Source: Campylobacterota bacterium
Lineage (GTDB): Bacteria; Campylobacterota; Campylobacteria; Campylobacterales; Sulfurovaceae
Assembly (NCBI GenBank): GCA_013153345.1
Contig: JAADEQ010000043.1
Coordinates: forward strand, 1 to 12,091
Direction of reading: 5' to 3'
DNA length: 12,091 bases
The notes beneath the pieces are model-generated. The model ran no database searches and had not been told where the DNA came from. It saw nothing but the letters and a program-made list of their open reading frames with translations. Made by a program: the position numbers and the translations under genes. Within the stretch, counting starts at the first letter, position 1; each line of letters opens with the position of its first letter. Below, one piece after another: positions 8,291 through 12,091 of the stretch.

Positions 8291-9493
8291 ATGAGTATAA
8301 ATGAAGCTTTAGAAGAGATAAAAAGAGCAACAGCAGAGATTATTGGTTTTGAGGAGATTGAGAAGTTAGTTAGAAGATATTATGAGAAGGGAGAGGAGTA
8401 TAGTGTTAAGTTGGGGCTTGACCCAACAGCTCCTGATATCCACTTGGGCCATACGGTTATTTTGCAAAAGCTTGCAACTTTTCAAAAGCATGGTGGGCAT
8501 ATTCAATTAATTATTGGCGATTTTACTGCTCAAATTGGAGACCCAACGGGAAAGAGTGAGACTAGAAAGGTTTTATCAAAAGAGGAGATTGAAAAGAATG
8601 CAAAGACATATCAAGAGCAGATTTTTAAGATATTAGACCCAGCTAAGACTACTCTTTATTTTAATTCAAGTTGGTTAAATGAGTTGGGTAGTCAAGGATT
8701 AATTGCACTTGCGATGAACTATAATGTTGCAAGAATGCTTGAGAGAGATGATTTTGAAAAGAGATATAAGAGTGGAACGCCAATTGCAATTAGTGAGTTT
8801 TTATATCCTTTGCTTCAAGGCTATGATAGTGTATATCTAAAATCAGATATTGAGATTGGAGGGACTGACCAGAAGTTTAATTTGCATATGGGAAGGCATC
8901 TTCAAAGAGCTTATGGAGTAGGAAAAGAGCAAGCAATACTTATGATGCCAATATTGGAGGGGCTTGATGGTGTTGCAAAGATGAGTAAATCTTTGGGGAA
9001 TTATATTGGAGTTAAAGAAGAGCCAAAAGAGATGTTTGCTAAAGTAATGTCAATTAGTGATGAGCTTATGTGGAGATATTATGAGCTTTTGAGCTCAAAG
9101 AGTCTAAAAGAGATTGAAGAGTTAAAAAGAGGGGTTGAGAGTGGGAAGCTTCATCCAAAAAAGGTTAAGGAGGATTTAGCGTTTGAGATAACTGCTAGAT
9201 TTCACTCAAAAGAGGAGGCTCAAAGGGCTAAAGAGGCATTTGAGAAGCAGTTTAAAAAGAAAGAGATACCAGATGATATAAAAGAGTATGAGCTTGAGGA
9301 TGGAGTTTGGATTGCAAAAGCATTAGTTGAGACCAATTTGGAGCCTTCGACCTCTCAAGCAAGAAGAGATATTAAGCAAGGAGCAGTAAGGGTTAATAGA
9401 GAAAAAGTTACTAATGAGCAGTTGAAGTTGGAAAAAGGTGAGTATATCTTACAGGTAGGAAAGAGAAAGTTTGCAAAAGTAAAGGTAGTATAA
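8291..9493 (+). CDS. tyrS: Tyrosyl-tRNA synthetase
   Basis: Charges tRNA-Tyr with tyrosine using ATP (class I aminoacyl-tRNA synthetase). The 400 residues carry the HIGH-equivalent HLGH (51-54) in DPTAPDIHLGHTV, and GDPTGKSETR (83-92). The tyrosine/ATP-site segment is IGGTDQKFNLHMGR (189-202), and KMSKS is exact (230-234). A C-terminal S4 RNA-binding domain (~337-400) contains TSQARRDIKQGAVRVN. HLGH with this arrangement marks the TyrZ-like branch rather than the E. coli TyrS branch. GAGGAG at 8280-8285 lies five bases before the ATG, and the gap to spoT is 11 bases. The TAA stop shares one base with the next ATG (TAATG). Confidence 0.97.
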   Translation: MSINEALEEIKRATAEIIGFEEIEKLVRRYYEKGEEYSVKLGLDPTAPDIHLGHTVILQKLATFQKHGGHIQLIIGDFTAQIGDPTGKSETRKVLSKEEIEKNAKTYQEQIFKILDPAKTTLYFNSSWLNELGSQGLIALAMNYNVARMLERDDFEKRYKSGTPIAISEFLYPLLQGYDSVYLKSDIEIGGTDQKFNLHMGRHLQRAYGVGKEQAILMMPILEGLDGVAKMSKSLGNYIGVKEEPKEMFAKVMSISDELMWRYYELLSSKSLKEIEELKRGVESGKLHPKKVKEDLAFEITARFHSKEEAQRAKEAFEKQFKKKEIPDDIKEYELEDGVWIAKALVETNLEPSTSQARRDIKQGAVRVNREKVTNEQLKLEKGEYILQVGKRKFAKVKVV

Positions 9494-10587
9494 TGGAACT
9501 AAAGCCTCTAAAGATTGGAAAGTATATAATTGAAAAACCGATTATTCAAGGTGGTATGGGAGTTGGAATCTCTTGGGATAATTTGGCTGGAAATGTGAGT
9601 AAAGAGGGGGGTCTTGGAGTAATTAGTGCTGTTGGAACAGGAATCTATAAAAATAGAAAGTTTGCCAAAAAGGTTATGGGAGAAGGAAGACCTTATGAGG
9701 CTGAGAACTTTTATTGTAGAGATGCTCTTTTTGAGATATTTAAAAATGCAAGAGCAATTTGTGGTGATAGGCCACTGGGGGTAAATATTTTATATGCGAT
9801 TAATGATTATGATAGAGTAGTAAAAGATGCTTGTGAGGCTGGAGCCAATATTATTATTACTGGAGCGGGGCTTCCTTTGACAATGCCAGAGGCTGCAAAA
9901 GAGTTTAGTGATGTGGCTTTAGTTCCAATTGTCTCAACTGCTAAAGCGTTAAAGATTCTTTGTAGAAGATGGGAAAAGACACATAAGCGCCTTCCAGATG
10001 CTGTGATTGTGGAGGGACCTTTGAGTGGAGGTCATCAAGGGTTTAAATATGAGGAGTGTTTTAAGGAGGAGAATCAATTAGAAAATATTTTACCTCCAAT
10101 TGTTGAAGAGGCAAAGAGGTGGGGAGATATTCCAGTAATTGCTGCTGGAGGAATTTGGGATAAAAATGATATAATTAGAATGTTAAAACTTGGAGCAAGT
10201 GGTGTTCAGATGGGGACCAGATTTATTGGTACCTATGAGTGTGATGCTAGTGATGAGTTTAAGCAGGTGCTTCTTAATGCTAAAAAAGAGGATATAAAGC
10301 TCTTTAAGTCTCCAGTGGGCTATCCAGCAAGAGGTGTTGAGACAAATCTTCATAAGTTAATAAGAGAGGGAAAAGCCCCTAAAATTAAGTGTATATCAAA
10401 TTGTGTTGCTCCTTGTAAAAGAGGTGAGGAGGCAAAGATGGTTGGATATTGTATTGCAGATAGTTTAAGTGATGCATATGATGGAAAGCTAGATACCGGA
10501 TTATTTTTTACCGGTTCAAATGGATATAGATTAAATGAGATTATTAGTGTGAAAGAGTTGATGGAAAAGTTAATAAATGGTGAATAG
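9493..10587 (+). CDS. Nitronate monooxygenase (2-nitropropane dioxygenase)-like FMN protein
   Basis: TIM-barrel flavoprotein of the NMO/FabK family (COG2070-like); members oxidise nitronates or reduce enoyl-ACP, and the substrate here is unknown. It has 364 residues. Family features are the N-terminal FMN loop PIIQGGMGVGIS (16-27), ISAVGTG (44-50), SGGHQGF (178-184) with the His used as catalytic base in NMOs, and the phosphate-binding AAGGIWD (217-223) and GVQMGTRF (237-244). A C-terminal cysteine group, Cys300, 304, 308 and 320, precedes IADSL and TGLFFTGSNGYRLNEI. I recall a similar C-x3-C...YCI ending in clostridial relatives annotated as enoyl-ACP reductase, so it looks like a subfamily trait. 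Its place between tyrS and amiA is conserved in Campylobacter (from memory). It overlaps tyrS by 1 base and amiA by 11. Confidence 0.88.
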   Translation: MELKPLKIGKYIIEKPIIQGGMGVGISWDNLAGNVSKEGGLGVISAVGTGIYKNRKFAKKVMGEGRPYEAENFYCRDALFEIFKNARAICGDRPLGVNILYAINDYDRVVKDACEAGANIIITGAGLPLTMPEAAKEFSDVALVPIVSTAKALKILCRRWEKTHKRLPDAVIVEGPLSGGHQGFKYEECFKEENQLENILPPIVEEAKRWGDIPVIAAGGIWDKNDIIRMLKLGASGVQMGTRFIGTYECDASDEFKQVLLNAKKEDIKLFKSPVGYPARGVETNLHKLIREGKAPKIKCISNCVAPCKRGEEAKMVGYCIADSLSDAYDGKLDTGLFFTGSNGYRLNEIISVKELMEKLINGE

Positions 10588-11821
10588 ATTTTTTTTTCTT
10601 ATAATAATTTTTTTTTCTCTTCTTCACTCCTCCAATATATTGCAAAAAGTAAAGATTGAGGATGGTCTATTAAAGCTTTACTTTAAGACTCCTTTAAAGA
10701 AGGAGGAGTTAAATAGTTTTATTATCTCCACTCCAGACCTTACTAAATATATATTTGATTTTAAAAATAGTAAAAAAGCTAAAGGGATAAAGTATAGATA
10801 TCTCTTTGAGGGAGATTTGGAGTCGGTTAGAATCTCTCAATATAGACCCAATATTGTTAGAGTAGTAATTGATAGTAAAAAGAGATATCTTCTTAGATAT
10901 AGTCAAAAAAATGATGCGGTGTTTAAAATTACTCTCCCTTTATATGCTACCTTAAAAAAGGCTCCTTTAAAGCCTTCTAAGCCTAAAGTTGCAAAAAAGA
11001 TAAAACCTACTAAAGAGAAGAAGGTTGCTGCTGTTAAAAAGAGCTCCTCTAAGGCTTCTTCAAATAAAGTTTCTAAAAAGAGAGTAACTAAAAAGAGCAA
11101 CTCTATAAAACCTAGAGGCCTTAAGAAGCGATATACTATTGTAATTGACCCAGGACATGGTGGTAAAAAGGCTGGGACGGTTAATAGGGGGGTAAAAGAG
11201 AAAGATGTGGTATTGCAGATTGCAAAAAGAGTCTATCGTAAGTTGAAAAGAGCTGGGTTTAATGTTAAAATGACTCGATATAAAGATAAACATATTGGCT
11301 TGCTTCAAAGAACTAGGATTGCAAACAGGGTAAATGCAGATATATTTGTCTCTATTCATGGAAACTCCATCTCAAATAGAAAAAAAAGATATAGAGTAAG
11401 AGGGGTTGAGACCTACTTTTTAAAGAAGACTAAAAATAAAAAAGCAATTAAGATTGCTGCAAAAGAGAATAAGGATATATTAAGTAGTTTGGATAGGGCT
11501 ACTAGAGATGTCTTATTAAATGAGATTTTTACTGGCCCAAAGATAGTGCTTTCTAATAAGTTAGCAATTGATGTTCAAAGACATATTCTTTCTAGTTTGC
11601 GCAGCTCTTATAGGGGGGTAAAGGATAATGGAGTAAAAGGGGGGCCATTTTTAGTGTTGGCTGGTGCTCAAATGCCTTCAATTTTAGTGGAGGTTGGGTA
11701 TTTATCTAATCCAAAAGAGAGAAGACGGCTTTTAACTCCAAAGTATCAAGATAAAGTTGCGCAAGGAATAGTTGATGGGATTATAAGCTACTTAAAAAAT
11801 AGGGAAAAAGAGCTAGAGTAA
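10577..11821 (+). CDS. amiA: N-acetylmuramoyl-L-alanine amidase, AMIN plus Amidase_3 (AmiA/B/C type)
   Basis: Periplasmic zinc enzyme that cuts the MurNAc-L-Ala bond in peptidoglycan and is needed to separate daughter cells. It has 414 residues: a signal peptide (~1-18, very Phe/Ile-rich), an AMIN-type septal-targeting domain (~21-122), a strongly basic Lys/Ser linker (~123-185), and the Amidase_3 catalytic domain (~186-412). Zinc ligands are His194 (DPGHGG), Glu208 (KEKDV) and His261 (SIHGN), with catalytic Glu372 in VEVGYLSN. The segment ~283-350 between the third ligand and VKGGPFLVL is long and helical. In E. coli AmiB/AmiC this region carries the helix that blocks the active site until EnvC or NlpD displaces it. 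The likely activator is therefore the degenerate LytM protein at 3829-5133. Start is ATG 10577 with GGAAAAG at 10563-10569; GTG 10580 is an alternative. Confidence 0.94.
   Translation: MVNRFFFLIIIFFSLLHSSNILQKVKIEDGLLKLYFKTPLKKEELNSFIISTPDLTKYIFDFKNSKKAKGIKYRYLFEGDLESVRISQYRPNIVRVVIDSKKRYLLRYSQKNDAVFKITLPLYATLKKAPLKPSKPKVAKKIKPTKEKKVAAVKKSSSKASSNKVSKKRVTKKSNSIKPRGLKKRYTIVIDPGHGGKKAGTVNRGVKEKDVVLQIAKRVYRKLKRAGFNVKMTRYKDKHIGLLQRTRIANRVNADIFVSIHGNSISNRKKRYRVRGVETYFLKKTKNKKAIKIAAKENKDILSSLDRATRDVLLNEIFTGPKIVLSNKLAIDVQRHILSSLRSSYRGVKDNGVKGGPFLVLAGAQMPSILVEVGYLSNPKERRRLLTPKYQDKVAQGIVDGIISYLKNREKELE
10589..10616 (+). repeat. Two T9 homopolymer tracts in the amiA signal-peptide codons
   Basis: Runs of nine T (10589-10597 and 10608-10616) encode the Phe-rich core of the signal peptide, starting 12 bases after the start codon. 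Gain or loss of one T in either run would frameshift the gene. Confidence 0.9.
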
Positions 11822-11937
11822 TCTTCTAATTTAGAATATATCTTCTTTTTTATCTTTCACTTTGAAATATATTACTGCAATAATATCTAAATAAGAGATA
11901 ATTTTAATATAGTTTATATGTTAAAAGGAGCATTAGA
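11822..11937. other. AT-rich intergenic spacer after amiA
   Basis: This 116-base gap is the longest noncoding stretch in the window. It holds a short A/T-dominated inverted repeat (TTCTAA/TTAGAA, 11824-11836, one-base loop) followed by T-rich DNA (T6 at 11846-11851). A second weak pair is TATCT/AGATA (11884-11888 and 11896-11900). Neither is a convincing terminator. The rest is probably promoter DNA for the next gene. Confidence 0.6.
11908..11913 (+). promoter_or_regulatory. Possible -10 box for the gene at 11938
   Basis: TATAGT, one mismatch from TATAAT, lies in T-rich DNA 25 bases before the start codon. GATAAT at 11897-11902 is an alternative. No -35 is evident, and in DNA this AT-rich such matches occur easily. 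Confidence 0.33.
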
Positions 11938-12091
11938 ATGAGAAGGGTATTGCTATTTATATTATGGTTAGCGTTTTCTACTTTGGCCCATAGTGTTGAT
12001 ATTGAGGTGGTAAAAAAGATTAATGGACAGATAGTTGAGGATGAGCCTCTAGAGATAGAGGTTGGAGTTTTGGCAGAAGAGAGTATTGAGA
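11938..12091 (+). CDS. Exported protein of unknown function, 3' end outside window
   Basis: Only 51 residues are visible. They begin with a classic Sec signal peptide (MRRVLLFILWLAFSTLAHS), probably cleaved around residue 18-19, and continue with an acidic mature start (VDIEVVKKINGQ, then a Glu-rich stretch). I do not recognise the family. The start is firm: AAGGAG at 11925-11930 lies seven bases before the ATG. It begins a new unit after a 116-base gap, so it need not be co-transcribed with amiA. Confidence 0.78.
   Translation, partial: MRRVLLFILWLAFSTLAHSVDIEVVKKINGQIVEDEPLEIEVGVLAEESIE

Noticed and set aside
10709..11359. Reverse-strand open frames of 65-99 codons within amiA
   Set aside because: They are antisense to conserved amidase domains and the Lys/Ser linker; the hydrophobic or Phe-rich translations are the expected mirror of Lys-rich codons.
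11824..11851. TTCTAA/TTAGAA inverted repeat followed by T-rich DNA as an amiA terminator
   Set aside because: The stem is short and mostly A-T, with a one-base loop, so it would be very weak. I note it only as part of the spacer.
11884..11905. TATCT/AGATA hairpin with trailing T4
   Set aside because: Five base pairs, nearly all A-T, in DNA where such pairs occur by chance; it also sits where a promoter is more likely.

Overview
The window is a compact, low-G+C run of co-directional housekeeping genes on the + strand. Gene content and order point to Campylobacterota (the former Epsilonproteobacteria). From memory, the same succession occurs in Campylobacter jejuni (about Cj1280c to Cj1269c), and Helicobacter pylori carries it as two separate blocks. 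AT-rich codons, Arg written mostly AGA, purine-rich coding strands and Lys/Glu-rich proteins would suit a free-living or vent-type member, but the genus cannot be fixed from this sequence.

Layout. Block 1 (1-5133) holds an RluA/RluD-family pseudouridine synthase cut by the window edge, a small exported fibronectin type III protein related to FlpA, a long-form TrmB tRNA m7G methyltransferase, FtsE, FtsX, and a secreted coiled-coil/LytM protein of EnvC type. Neighbouring genes overlap by 1 to 59 bases. A 60-base gap (5134-5193) with a perfect TATAAT box separates it from block 2 (5194-11821). Block 2 holds pyrH (UMP kinase), rpoZ (RNA polymerase omega), a bifunctional Rel/SpoT (p)ppGpp enzyme, tyrS, a nitronate-monooxygenase-like flavoprotein, and an AMIN-Amidase_3 N-acetylmuramoyl-L-alanine amidase. 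A 116-base AT-rich spacer then leads into a new exported protein truncated at 12091.

How the genes work together. The clearest functional story is cell separation. FtsE and FtsX, an EnvC-like activator whose LytM zinc ligands are lost, and the periplasmic amidase it would be expected to activate all lie within about 9.5 kb. The other genes serve RNA modification (RluD-like, TrmB), tRNA charging (TyrS), pyrimidine nucleotide supply (PyrH) and the stringent response (omega with Rel/SpoT). I see no mobile element, CRISPR array, RNA gene, phage gene or defence locus.

The most unexpected signal is in word composition rather than gene content. GATC and GTAC each occur once by eye in 12 kb, while CTAG, with the same base composition, occurs more than 20 times. 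Synonymous codon choice appears to be used to avoid both words: Asp is GAC in 14 of 15 cases before a codon beginning with C, and Ser is never AGT before Thr ACN.
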